From DOZZ01 sp963792655 (GTDB lineage: Bacteria; Acidobacteriota; Terriglobia; Bryobacterales; Bryobacteraceae): a stretch of 64,000 nucleotides of DNA. Under the pieces are notes generated by a model. That model was not told the DNA's origin, did no database searches, and saw nothing but the letters and a program-made list of their open reading frames with translations. How positions within the stretch are numbered: the stretch's first letter is position 1; each line of letters begins with the position of its first letter. The stretch lies in contig CAWBWU010000001.1 in NCBI GenBank assembly GCA_963792655.1, positions 682,001-746,000 on the forward strand, written 5' to 3'. The translations under genes and the position numbers were made by a program. This document shows, one piece after another, positions 19,842 to 28,536 of the stretch.

Positions 19842-20543
19842 GTGAGATTACTGCTTCCGTCCATTGCGCTGATACTCGCCGTCTCCGCCGCGGCACAAGT
19901 TCATTCTTCACCCACACATACTTATAGTTCGACTGGCGGCTGGGGCAGTGTTGCGTTCCCGGGCACCGGGCATCCTCCGTCTGGCGGCTACACGGCCGCG
20001 CGTCCTGTGGTGAGCGGCAATTATGGATCGCGTCCGAACGGCGGCCCGCAGCTTGGGCGCAATGGCCAGTACGGACCGGGCCGGCGCGTCTACTCAGTTC
20101 CCTACGTTTACGCCTACCCGGTGTACACGGGCGGCTATTACGACGCGCCGTACGCGCAGGACCAATCGGCAGTTCCGCCGTCAGGGTATACGCCGCAGCA
20201 GGCTCCGCCGACCGTAATCATCAATCAAAACTTTGGTCCGGTTGTCGATCCCGCAGCCGCGGAAGCTGCCGCGCAGAACGAAAACATGCACGTTTATAAC
20301 GGCACGCGCAGTTCACAAATGTCGCCGATGCCCGCCGCGACCGACCCGCAGTATTACCTGATCGCCATGAAAGACCACACGATCTACTCGGCGCTCGCGT
20401 ATTGGGTCGAGGACACCACGCTGCACTACGTGACGTCGCCCAACATGCACAATCAGGTGTCGCTCGATCTGATCGATGCGGCGTTGACTTTAAAGCTCAA
20501 CGAAGACCGCGGCGTGCCCGTCACCCTCGCGCCAGCTCATTAA
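19842..20543 (+). CDS. Secreted Tyr/Gly/Pro-rich protein of unknown function
   Basis: 233 residues with a GTG start and a signal peptide (LLLPSIALILAVSAAAQ). Residues 25-125 are low-complexity Gly/Pro/Tyr/Ser. The C-terminal 70 residues look folded (YYLIAMKDHTIYSALAYWVE, then TLHYVTSPNMHNQVSLDLID). I do not recognise a family. The C-terminal part resembles small conserved tails of acidobacterial envelope proteins, but this is impression only. It could be cotranscribed with bamA-skp. The 3' end overlaps the convergent Nudix gene by 23 bases. Confidence 0.7.
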   Translation: MRLLLPSIALILAVSAAAQVHSSPTHTYSSTGGWGSVAFPGTGHPPSGGYTAARPVVSGNYGSRPNGGPQLGRNGQYGPGRRVYSVPYVYAYPVYTGGYYDAPYAQDQSAVPPSGYTPQQAPPTVIINQNFGPVVDPAAAEAAAQNENMHVYNGTRSSQMSPMPAATDPQYYLIAMKDHTIYSALAYWVEDTTLHYVTSPNMHNQVSLDLIDAALTLKLNEDRGVPVTLAPAH

Positions 20544-20922
20544 CGAAATCGACATCGCCTTCAAGAAAGCCGTACTCGGGCAGCTTGCTGCGCTGCTCCC
20601 ATTTCACGGTCGCGAAGATGCGATTCTGAATCTCGCCGGCATAATCGGTTACGCGAAAGAACACCAGCAGAATGCCGCTGCGCCCGTTGTAAGAGAACGG
20701 GTAGCGTTTGATCTCGGGTCCGATGGTTGCCTGAATTCCCAGCTCTTCGGTCAACTCGCGCCGCAGCGCCTGCTCCAACGTTTCGCCGTGCTCGACTTTG
20801 CCGCCGGGAAACTCCCAGCGCAGTGCATGACGCTCGTTCGGGCGGCGTTGACAGATCAGAATTTGCCCGTCGCGCTCGATGACGGCAGCCACCACCGTAA
20901 TCATTCGATCGCGCGAGCTCAT
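20521..20922 (-). CDS. Nudix hydrolase, MutT-like
   Basis: About 133 residues. The complete Nudix box runs from GGKVEHGETLEQALRREL into TEELGI (G-x5-E-x7-R-E-U-x-E-E-x-G-U). The N-terminal strand (ITVVAAVIERDGQILICQR) and WEFPGG are as in 8-oxo-dGTP diphosphatases of the MutT/CTP pyrophosphohydrolase group, so nucleotide-pool sanitation is the likely role. The ATG at 20922 is preferred to an in-frame TTG three codons upstream. The gene stands alone on the minus strand. Confidence 0.9.
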   Translation of the reverse strand: MSSRDRMITVVAAVIERDGQILICQRRPNERHALRWEFPGGKVEHGETLEQALRRELTEELGIQATIGPEIKRYPFSYNGRSGILLVFFRVTDYAGEIQNRIFATVKWEQRSKLPEYGFLEGDVDFVNELARG

Positions 20923-20989
20923 GACCCGCAACGTATCTTGTATGAGCCGCTAAGTCAATGCGCGAGCGCCGGGAGCTTAGAATGTCGGC

Positions 20990-21379
20990 ATGTATTCGGA
21001 GCGACTGCTCGACCACTTTCGCAGCCCGCGCCATGCAGGTACGCTCGATAACGCCACCCTGAAAATCGAAGTAAGCAATCCGGCATGTGGCGATGAGCTG
21101 CAGTTGTTCGTGCGCATCGAACAGCACGTTGTTGTGGAAGCGGCCTATCTGGTGCGCGGCTGCACGGCGTCCATTGCGTGCGGGTCGGCGATGGCCGAAT
21201 GGCTGACGGGCCGCACGTGCGATGATCTCGCGTTGTTCAACGCGGAAGTTGCCGAATCGTTGGTGGATGGTCTTCCCTCTGCATCTCGCCACGCGGCAGT
21301 GCTCTGCGCCGATGCGGTTCGCGCTGCACGGCAGGCTATTTCCGCGGGGCGTCATAAGATGGTTGAGCGTACCGAATGA
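20990..21379 (+). CDS. Iron-sulfur cluster scaffold, IscU/SufU/NifU-N type
   Basis: A 129-residue IscU-fold protein starting YSERLLDHFRSPRHAG. The three cluster-ligand cysteines are conserved: Cys33 in NPACGD, Cys58 in RGCTAS and Cys106 in VLCADAV. An Asp next to the first Cys (CGD) is also present, as in scaffold proteins. It builds 2Fe-2S/4Fe-4S clusters for transfer to apo-proteins. No cysteine desulfurase gene is adjacent. Instead its stop overlaps the ATG of the quinoprotein dehydrogenase gene (ATGA). Confidence 0.88.
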   Translation: MYSERLLDHFRSPRHAGTLDNATLKIEVSNPACGDELQLFVRIEQHVVVEAAYLVRGCTASIACGSAMAEWLTGRTCDDLALFNAEVAESLVDGLPSASRHAAVLCADAVRAARQAISAGRHKMVERTE

Positions 21380-23329
21380 CACTCGCCCGCCTGGTAGTTC
21401 CCCTGCTCTGCTGCTCCGCGTTGTTTGCGCAATCCCGTGAAGCCGGTCAGAAAGCCTTCGAGGACCGTTGCGCGCGGTGCCATGGCGCGGACGGCAACGG
21501 AGGCGAAATGGGACCGGCCATTCCCGAACGCCTTGCACGATACGACAATGCGAGCCTCATTGAACTGATCCACAAAGGCCTTCCGCAGAGTGGCATGCCC
21601 GGCAATCCTGTGACCGGAGCCGAACTCACCAGCCTTGTGCGCTACGTGCGCGTGCTCCAAAAGCAAGCTCCCAAAGAGATGGTGCGCCGCACCGTAAACA
21701 CCAGCGACGGAAAAACACTTGACGGCGAGTTGCTCGGCGAGGGCTTCAACGATCTGCAGTTGCGCACCGCGGACCAGAAGATTCATCTGCTGCGGCGCGC
21801 GGGCGATCGCTACCGCGAGGTCACATCCCAGAGCGACTGGCCGACTTATAACGGCGAGACCGGTGGCAACCGCTTCACCACGCTGACGCAGATCAATAAG
21901 AAGAACGTCAACCGCCTCGCGCCGCAGTGGGTGTTTGCGATCCCGGGCGCCGAGCGACTGGAGGGCACGCCGGTCGTGGTCGGCGGCTTGATGTATGTGA
22001 CAGCGGCCAACGAGTGTTACGCGCTCGACGCGGGCACTGGACGCGCCGTATGGCATTTCAAGGCCGCGCGCGTGCCGGGAATGTCGAACGACCCGGGCAT
22101 CAATCGTGGCGTGGGCGTCGCGGGCGATCGGCTTTTTATCGAAACGGCGAACGCGCACATCGTTGCACTGAACCGCTTCACCGGCGCGCAGCTATGGGAT
22201 AGCGAGATTGCCGACTGGCATCAGAACTACTTCGCGTCGTCTGCGCCGCTGCCGGCCGGAGATCTGGTGATCACTGGCGTGGGCGGCGGTGAGCATGGCG
22301 CGAACGGCTTGGTGGTGGCTTTCGATCAAGCCACGGGCAAGCAGGCGTGGCGTTTCTCGACTGTGCCGCGCCAGGGAGAACCGGGCTCTGAAACCTGGAA
22401 GGGCCGCGACCCGATTCACGGCGGTGCACCAACGTGGTTCACCGGCAGTTACGATCCCGAACTGGACATCGTTTACTGGCCCACCGGCAATCCGGCTGAA
22501 GAGTACAACGGCGACTTGCGCGCGCGGCGACAACCTCTACTCCGATTGCATGCTGGCGTTTGATCGCAAGACCGGCAAGCTGAAGTGGCACTATCAGTTC
22601 ACGCCGCACGACCTTTGGGATTGGGATGCCACCGAGACTTCCATCATGGTGAACGCGAACTGGCAGGGCCAGGAACGCAAGCTGATGCTGCATGCCGATC
22701 GCAACGGATTCTTTTACGTCTTCGATCGTTCTGACGGCAAGCTTTTGCTGGCCAAACAGTTTCTGCGCAAGGTGACGTGGGCGAGCGGCATCGACGCCAA
22801 CGGCCGCCCGGTCAAGCTGCCGAATCAGGAGCCGACAGCGGAGGGCACGAAAGTTTGCCCTTCGCAAGACGGCGCGACGAATTGGTTTTCGCCCTCTTAC
22901 AATCCAGCGAATGGATTGCTCTACTTCCAGACGTTCGAGAAATGCAGCATCTATCAAAAGACGAGTGGCGGCGAGTGGGCGTATGGCAAAGCATTCCTGG
23001 GTGGATCGCAACGCACCGCTCCCGATCCGAAACCGGAACGGATATTGCGCGCATTAAACATCCGCACTGGCGCAATTGTGTGGGAGTTGCCGCAGCCGGG
23101 CCCGGCAGACTCATGGGGCGGCACGCTCGCGACTTCAACCGATCTGGTGATCTTCGGTGCTGAAGGTGGCGCATTGATGGCTGCCGACGCAAAGACCGGC
23201 AAGCCTTTGTGGAGCTTCGACACCAATCACACGTGGCGTGCGTCGCCGATGACATACGAGTTCGACCACAAGCAATACATCGCCGTCGAGGCAGGCTCGA
23301 ACGTGATTGCGTTTGGGATTCAGGAGTAA
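21376..23329 (+). CDS. PQQ-dependent dehydrogenase with N-terminal cytochrome c, frameshifted
   Basis: About 650 residues after correcting one extra base near 22519-22528. A signal peptide (VVPLLCCSALFA) is followed by a cytochrome c domain with heme motif CARCH (about 32-36) and an axial Met in SGMPGNP, then an eight-bladed quinoprotein propeller. The propeller has NRFTTLTQINKKNV, HDLWDWD (catalytic Asp region) and CPSQDGATNWFSPSYNP. It would oxidise an alcohol or sugar in the periplasm and pass electrons to the fused heme. The cytochrome at the N-terminus is the reverse of the classical quinohemoprotein order. It is coupled to the scaffold gene by an ATGA overlap. Confidence 0.88.
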
Positions 23330-23344
23330 GCCGCACGATCATCA

Positions 23345-23372
23345 TTCGCGTGCATCCGCGTCGATTCGCGGC
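23345..23372. repeat. Short imperfect 10-nt tandem repeat in an intergenic region
   Basis: Three units with roughly 10-base period (TTCGCGTGCA, TCCGCGTCGA, TTCGCGGC) lie between the PQQ dehydrogenase stop and the next gene. This resembles short-period spacer repeats seen in other bacterial genomes. No function is implied. Only one copy of the array was seen in the window. Confidence 0.3.
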
Positions 23373-23413
23373 AAAAGAACTCTTCGCCATATACTGCTAG
23401 TGCGAAGAAACCC

Positions 23414-24535
23414 ATGACAACTCGGATCACCCTGATAGCACTGGCGCTCGCGACTTCCGCTCTCCTTCAAGCCCAAACTCCTCCACCGGACGGCCTCGTC
23501 TCCCCCGAAGTTCACGCGGACCGCACGGTCACCTTCCGCGTGCGTGCGCCAAAAGCGAGCGAGGTGACGCTCTCCGGCGATTGGCTACCGGTCGGGAAGC
23601 CCGTTCCGATGACTAAGGGCGACGACGGAGTCTGGAGCATCCAGACTGCTCCGCTCGAAGCGAACGGTCATCTGTACTGGTTCAATGTGGACGGGCTCGC
23701 CGTGGCCGATCCAGTGAATCCAGTGATCAAGCTGCGGCAGCGGACGTCAGCCAGTCTGGTCGAAGTGCCCGGCGATCATCCCGCCGCGTGGGACCTGCGC
23801 GACGTGCCGCATGGAACAGTGGTCACTGAATGGCACAAGTCACCGGCACTGCAGCGCACAGAGCGCATCGCTGTCTATCTGCCGCCTTCATATGCCAGGT
23901 CGACAAAGCGTTATCCAGTCCTGTACCTGGTGCATGGGAGCGGCGATGTGCCGGAGTCGTGGGTCAATGCGGGACACGCGAACTTCATCCTCGACAATCT
24001 GATTGCGGACGGCAAAGCGAAGGAGATGATCGTCGTGATGCCCGCCGGTCACGCGGTCCTGTTCAACGCGCCGCGCGATGGCCGCGCCAACAACAACGAG
24101 TTGTTCGAACGCTATCTGGTAAGCGACGTCATTCCCCTCATCGAGTCGAAGTACCGCGTCGCGCCTGGCCCTTCGAACCGCGTGCTGGCAGGCCTTTCCA
24201 TGGGTGGCGGTCATACCATCTTCACCGGCTTTAGCCACCCCGAGTTATTCAGCGCGCTGGGCATCTTCAGCCCCGGCTTGCCGCGCGATTTCGATACCCG
24301 CTTCGCGTCGGTCCTGAAAGACCCCAAGCCTTTCAACTCCAAGGTCAAGCTGATATGGATCGCGTGCGGTGACAACGACAGCACTGTTCAATATCCGCGC
24401 ATCAAGACGTGGGCCGAGTCGCTCGAGAAAGCCGGCATCAAAGAATCGTTCCATACTTACTCGGGCGCGCATACGTGGCCCGTATGGCGCATGAGCCTTG
24501 CGGATTTTGTGCCTTTGATTTTCGGAGACAAGTAA
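23414..24535 (+). CDS. Esterase of the enterochelin-esterase/CE1 type with N-terminal E-set domain
   Basis: A 373-residue secreted protein. After a signal peptide (ITLIALALATSALLQA) comes an early-set/CBM48-like domain (about 25-115, FRVRAPKASEVTLSGDW). The alpha/beta-hydrolase domain has the nucleophile elbow GLSMGGGHT, an acid in WIACGDND and the catalytic His in YSGAHTWPVWR. This is the layout of acetyl-xylan/feruloyl esterases and Fes-like hydrolases. Natural substrate is not determinable; a plant polysaccharide ester is plausible. The aminotransferase GTG follows its stop by one base. Confidence 0.88.
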   Translation: MTTRITLIALALATSALLQAQTPPPDGLVSPEVHADRTVTFRVRAPKASEVTLSGDWLPVGKPVPMTKGDDGVWSIQTAPLEANGHLYWFNVDGLAVADPVNPVIKLRQRTSASLVEVPGDHPAAWDLRDVPHGTVVTEWHKSPALQRTERIAVYLPPSYARSTKRYPVLYLVHGSGDVPESWVNAGHANFILDNLIADGKAKEMIVVMPAGHAVLFNAPRDGRANNNELFERYLVSDVIPLIESKYRVAPGPSNRVLAGLSMGGGHTIFTGFSHPELFSALGIFSPGLPRDFDTRFASVLKDPKPFNSKVKLIWIACGDNDSTVQYPRIKTWAESLEKAGIKESFHTYSGAHTWPVWRMSLADFVPLIFGDK

Positions 24536-24536
24536 A

Positions 24537-25916
24537 GTGGCGCTCGAGTTCTCGCTTCAGCCGCAAGCGGTGCCCGTGGTGGACACTCCGTTCCGTCAGA
24601 TCCGCGGCGAGTTCCCGGTTGCCGCGTCCGTCCCGTTACTCGAGAAGTTGCACGCGCTCGAGCCGCTGGCGATGCGCGGGCAGCCACCTGTCGTTTGGCA
24701 TCGCGCCGAAGGGTTCCAGGTCGCAGACGCGTGGGGCAACAAGTGGCTCGATTGGTCTTCCGGTGTGTTGATCGCCAATGCCGGGCATGGCCGCAAAGAG
24801 ATCGCCGACGCAGTCGCGCAACAAGCTCACGAGTTGCTTGCGAGTTATTGCTTCCCTACTGAAGTTCGCGCGAAGCTGCTCGAACGCCTCAGCGGACTCC
24901 TCCCCGACCCGCTCAAGAAAGTTTTTCTGCTCACCACGGGTTCAGAGACAGTCGAGTGCGCGGTCAAGCTGTGCCGCGCGCACGGTGTGCGCAACGGCGG
25001 CCGTAGCAAGCACGTGATCGTCTCCTTCGATAAAGCCTTTCACGGGCGAACGCTGGGCGCGCAACAGGCAGGCGGCATTCCGGTGCTGAAAGAGTGGATC
25101 GTCAATCTCGATCGCGGCTTCGTGCAAGTGCCTTTTCCGGATGGCTGGCGCACGCGCGATAGCTCGTTCGACGGCTTCCTGCGCGCGCTGCATGAACAGG
25201 GCGTCGACGCGGCTAACGTGGCGGGCGTGATCCTCGAGACGTATCAAGGCGGCAGTGCGGCATTCGCTCCCACCGAGTTCATGCAAGCGTTGCGGCAATG
25301 GTGCACCGGGCGCAAAGCGCTGCTGGTGTGCGATGAAGTGCAAGCGGGCTTCGGGCGCTGCGGCACCATGTGGGGCTTTGAGCAATATGGCATCGTGCCC
25401 GATCTGGCGTGCTTCGGCAAAGGCATCTCCAGTTCGCTGCCGATCGCAGCCGTTGCGGGTTCAGCCGCGATCATGGACATGCAGCCGCCCGGAAGCATGA
25501 CGTCGACGCACACCGGCAGCCCGGTGTGTTGTGCGGCTGCGCTCGCGTCGATCGACCTCATCGAAAAAGAGAACCTGGTTGCGAACAGCGCGCGTGTGGG
25601 TGCCGTGCTGCAGCAAGGTCTTCGGCAGTTCGCGAAGCGTGTGCCGCAAATCGGAAGAGTCGAAGGGCGTGGGCTGGTCGCGGGTGTTTCTTGCGTCAGG
25701 CCGGGCACCATGGAGCCCGATGGCGCGCTCGCGTTCGACGTGGTGCGGCGCAGCGTCGAAAAGGGTCTGCTGATGTTTTCGCCCGTGGGGCTCGGCGGCG
25801 GTACCGTCAAGATCTGCCCGCCGCTCGTCATCACCGAAGCTGCGGTGCAAGACGGCCTGCAGGCATTAGCCGAGGCGTTTTCGGGAGCCTTGCCCGCACA
25901 GGTTGCCATCGCGTGA
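24537..25916 (+). CDS. Class-III aminotransferase (4-aminobutyrate/ornithine type)
   Basis: A 459-residue PLP enzyme. Motifs: WLDWSSGVLIANAGH, LLTTGSETVECAVKL, FDKAFHGRTLGA, ILETYQGG, LLVCDEVQAGFGRCGTMW (PLP Asp) and CFGKGISSSLPIAAVAG with the Schiff-base Lys. Family members transfer the omega-amino group of GABA, ornithine or similar. Substrate is not resolved here. The GTG start lies one base past the esterase stop and its TGA overlaps the GTG of the Gfo/Idh remnant, so all three probably share an mRNA. Confidence 0.92.
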   Translation: MALEFSLQPQAVPVVDTPFRQIRGEFPVAASVPLLEKLHALEPLAMRGQPPVVWHRAEGFQVADAWGNKWLDWSSGVLIANAGHGRKEIADAVAQQAHELLASYCFPTEVRAKLLERLSGLLPDPLKKVFLLTTGSETVECAVKLCRAHGVRNGGRSKHVIVSFDKAFHGRTLGAQQAGGIPVLKEWIVNLDRGFVQVPFPDGWRTRDSSFDGFLRALHEQGVDAANVAGVILETYQGGSAAFAPTEFMQALRQWCTGRKALLVCDEVQAGFGRCGTMWGFEQYGIVPDLACFGKGISSSLPIAAVAGSAAIMDMQPPGSMTSTHTGSPVCCAAALASIDLIEKENLVANSARVGAVLQQGLRQFAKRVPQIGRVEGRGLVAGVSCVRPGTMEPDGALAFDVVRRSVEKGLLMFSPVGLGGGTVKICPPLVITEAAVQDGLQALAEAFSGALPAQVAIA

Positions 25917-26369
25917 ACGTCACCGTAGTCGGTGGCGGCATGATCACGCACGATCAATTGCTGCCCGCGTTGCTGCACATGAAACGGATGGGACGCGTCG
26001 CCGATATCAAAGTTTGCGCATCCCGTTTTGAAACTGTAAGCAAGCTGGCAGTATCGCGGCCTTGCCTATGCGTTTAACGAGCCTGCTGAATACAGCGAGC
26101 CGAGTCCTGACTACTTTCAATACGTCGAGTGGGATGGGCCGGGCAAGATGCCGGTCGGCTATGGATATCGTTCGGTGGAGCGCCTGGTGGAATGCGCTGC
26201 GCGCGTACAGGATCAGGCTTCGTTAGCTGAGCGGCAAAACGTATTGAGAGATATTAATGAGCGCAAACTATTGGCTACACCTGCAAACAGTTTGTACAAT
26301 GAGCGCGTAATTGAAGCCGGGCGCGCCTCCATCGCGCAACGGGGAAAGCCGATCAGGATCACAACATGA
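25913..26369 (+). pseudogene. Gfo/Idh/MocA-family oxidoreductase, internally deleted remnant
   Basis: The first 42 codons read MNVTVVGGGMITHDQLLPAL through SRFETVSKLA, a typical NAD(P)-binding N-terminus of Gfo/Idh enzymes. Near 26045-26050 this joins, with a frame change, to QYRGLAYAFNEPAEYSEPSP and KMPVGYGYRSVERLVE, which belong near the end of the same family. Some 250 residues of a usual 380-400 are missing. The GTG start overlaps the aminotransferase stop and the TGA overlaps the next ATG, so both ends of the original gene are preserved. Either a true in-gene deletion or a collapsed assembly. Confidence 0.7.
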
Positions 26370-26701
26370 AAAGACTACTGCTAGTACTTATCGCCGCGCT
26401 CACGTGCAGCTTCATCGGGTTTGCGCAAGCGCCCGCTCCCGCCAAGACTAAGATGGCGGAGAAGAAGACGGCCGAGAAGAAGATGGCCGCCAAGAAGACG
26501 GAAGCTCCCGCCGCCGATCTGGTGGATCTGAACACCGCGAGCAAAGATCAGTTGAAGGCTCTGCCCGGCGTCGGCGATGTCTATGCGGACAAGATCATCA
26601 AAGGCCGCCCGTATGCCAACAAAACGCAGTTGAGCACCAAGAAGATCGTGCCTGCCGCAACGTACGCGAAGATCAAGACGATGGTGGTGGCGAAGCAATA
26701 G
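26366..26701 (+). CDS. Secreted helix-hairpin-helix protein (ComEA-like)
   Basis: A 111-residue protein. A signal peptide (LLLVLIAALTCSFIGFAQ) and an Ala/Lys-rich charged linker (24-48) precede a single helix-hairpin-helix domain (VDLNTASKDQLKALPGVGD, then IIKGRPYANKTQL). The fold binds DNA non-specifically; ComEA uses two such motifs for DNA uptake. Exported and single-domain, it may act in DNA binding at the periplasm, which is inference. Its ATG overlaps the stop of the Gfo/Idh remnant. Confidence 0.85.
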   Translation: MKRLLLVLIAALTCSFIGFAQAPAPAKTKMAEKKTAEKKMAAKKTEAPAADLVDLNTASKDQLKALPGVGDVYADKIIKGRPYANKTQLSTKKIVPAATYAKIKTMVVAKQ

Positions 26702-26712
26702 CCACTGCTTTT

Positions 26713-26781
26713 GTCAGAGGCGCGGCGAAACGGAATGCGTGAGCTTTCGATCTCTGCGCTCGTTCCAGTCGCGCCTCTGAC
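26713..26781. repeat. Palindromic intergenic repeat, family 1, copy A
   Basis: Perfect 12-base inverted arms, GTCAGAGGCGCG at 26713-26724 and its complement at 26770-26781, enclose about 45 bases between the HhH gene and ssb. The first 20 bases and an internal CGGAATGCGTGAGCT recur with few mismatches at 54977-55048, and one arm region recurs at 44208-44257. It may also act as a bidirectional terminator hairpin. Confidence 0.65.
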
Positions 26782-26847
26782 ACTACCCGCACGACTGTAG
26801 GGTCATAAAGCTGCGGTGTTGGCATCGTATGATACTGTCTGAATACT

Positions 26848-27339
26848 ATGGCAGGACGCAGCGTCAACAAAGTCATTCTGATCGGTCACCTGGGTAAAGA
26901 CGCGGAGACCAAATTCACGCCGGGCGGCGCGGCCGTGACGAAATTTTCGGTGGCGACCAACCGCCGTTGGAAAGATCAGACCTCGGGCGAATTCAAGGAA
27001 GAAACGGACTGGTCGAACGTCACGCTCTGGCGCGCCGAGAACCTCGCCAACTACTTGACCAAAGGCAAGCAGGTCTACGTGGAAGGCCGGCTGCAGACGC
27101 GCAGCTACGAGGACAAAGAAGGCAAGAAAGTCTGGGCGACCGATGTGGTGGCCGAAGAAGTCATCCTGCTCGGCGGCCAGGGTGGTCAAGGCGGCGGTGG
27201 CGGAGGCGAATTCTCCCAGGAGCGCTCCGAGCGCCCAGTGTCCATGCCCCGCAGCGCGCAGCAACGCAACCAGCCCGCAAAGCAACAAGACGGTCCCGAC
27301 TTCGGCGGCGGCATCACCGACGACGACGTACCCTTCTAG
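26848..27339 (+). CDS. ssb: Single-stranded DNA-binding protein
   Basis: A 163-residue protein with an OB-fold at residues 1-108 (VNKVILIGHLGKDAETKFTP, TDWSNVTLWRAENLANYLTK, GKQVYVEGRLQTRSY). A Gly/Gln-rich flexible linker follows, then the acidic tail DDDVPF that recruits replication and repair partners. Length and tail fit bacterial SSB. The ATG at 26848 opens the canonical MAGRSVNKVI start. Confidence 0.97.
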   Translation: MAGRSVNKVILIGHLGKDAETKFTPGGAAVTKFSVATNRRWKDQTSGEFKEETDWSNVTLWRAENLANYLTKGKQVYVEGRLQTRSYEDKEGKKVWATDVVAEEVILLGGQGGQGGGGGGEFSQERSERPVSMPRSAQQRNQPAKQQDGPDFGGGITDDDVPF

Positions 27340-27341
27340 TT

Positions 27342-28536
27342 TTAATTCGCGGAATTGATCAACGGCAACTTCGCCAACACATCGAAACGCAATTGCGCGT
27401 GCGCTGTTTCGAGACTGCTCAGGACATCGGCACTCGTAGCGCCATGAGCAAAAATGAATCCCGGATAGCTCGCGCCTTCGGGCAATGGAATCATCTCGTG
27501 TCCGATCTTCGCGGTGATCGTGACGTCATCGATCCCCACCGCCGCGCGCGCTTGTTCGACGCCGCTGATGTTTTCGAGAATGCCCGCGCGCGGCACGGGA
27601 ATCATCATCACGCCTGGACACGCGGTTCGCGTGTGAAGCGGGTGGTGTCGTGGCCCAGAGCGTGCCGCAGCAGCGTTTTTCCAGCGAAATACCGCCAGGC
27701 TCGAAACGCAGCACGCGCGAACACAAGCCACCGATCGGACGCGCCGCAACTTCCAACATCCACACGCCCGCGTTGTTCACGCGCATCTCTGCGTGAATGG
27801 GTCCATCGCTCAGGCCCAGGGCAGTGACCGCCCGTTGCGCCGTGCGTCGCAATGTGCTGCATGTGCTCAAGTCCGCAGTAACGTAAATCGTCTCTTCGAA
27901 GAACGGTCCATCAAGCGGATAGGGTTTTTCAAACACAGCGAGCACTTGCAGCTGCCCGTCGCGCACCAGACCTTCCAGCGCAAATTCATCACCGGGGATA
28001 AACGTTTCCACTTGTAGATGGCGATCAGGAGTGAGCGCGGCAATACGATCACGCGCCGCGCGGTACTCCGCATCATTGTTGGCTCGAATCACGCCACGCG
28101 AGGCGGAGAGATGCAAAGACTTCAGCACGCAAGGATACTCAACCTCAGTGGCCCATCCGCGACACTCGCCAGATGAAACGACGGCGTCAGCAAGCCAGCC
28201 GACTGAAATCGCGCGCCGCGTGGCATGCTTGTCGTTCGCGATCTCGACTGCGCCCGAAGTGATGGAAACGTAAACCAAGCCGCTCAGCAATATGGGCCGC
28301 CGCAAGCGCCGGGTCGATCGCCCACTGCTACGAACCCATCGAAATTCCCTCGAACCAGATTCGCCGACTTCCACCGGCGCGTCGAACTTCACCGCAATCG
28401 CGCGATCCGCCCAGGGATCTTCGAGCACGTGGCAACGGTCAGTAGCAAGCGTGCACTCCACGCCCAGCTCACGAGCCGCTGCCGCAAAGGATCGCACTTG
28501 ATACCCCGTCGTGGCAGCCACCACCAGCACTTTCAT
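27342..28536 (-). CDS. ATP-grasp ligase (L-amino-acid-ligase-like), frameshifted
   Basis: About 398 residues when five indels are repaired (extra bases near 28352-28357, 28309-28313 and 28265-28270; missing bases near 27676-27680 and 27616). The net +1 fits the gene length. It has MKVLVVAATTGYQ, VAVGDRP, NDKHATRRA, CVLKSLHLSASRGVIRANN, ETFIPGDEFALEGLV and IHAEMRVNNAGVWMLEVAAR, a full ATP-grasp fold. A C-terminal domain (MMIPVPRAGILENISGV to the end) resembles LAL_C2. Such enzymes join a carboxylate to an amine via acyl-phosphate. Its ATG overlaps the second TGA of the radical-SAM selenoprotein gene. Confidence 0.82.
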
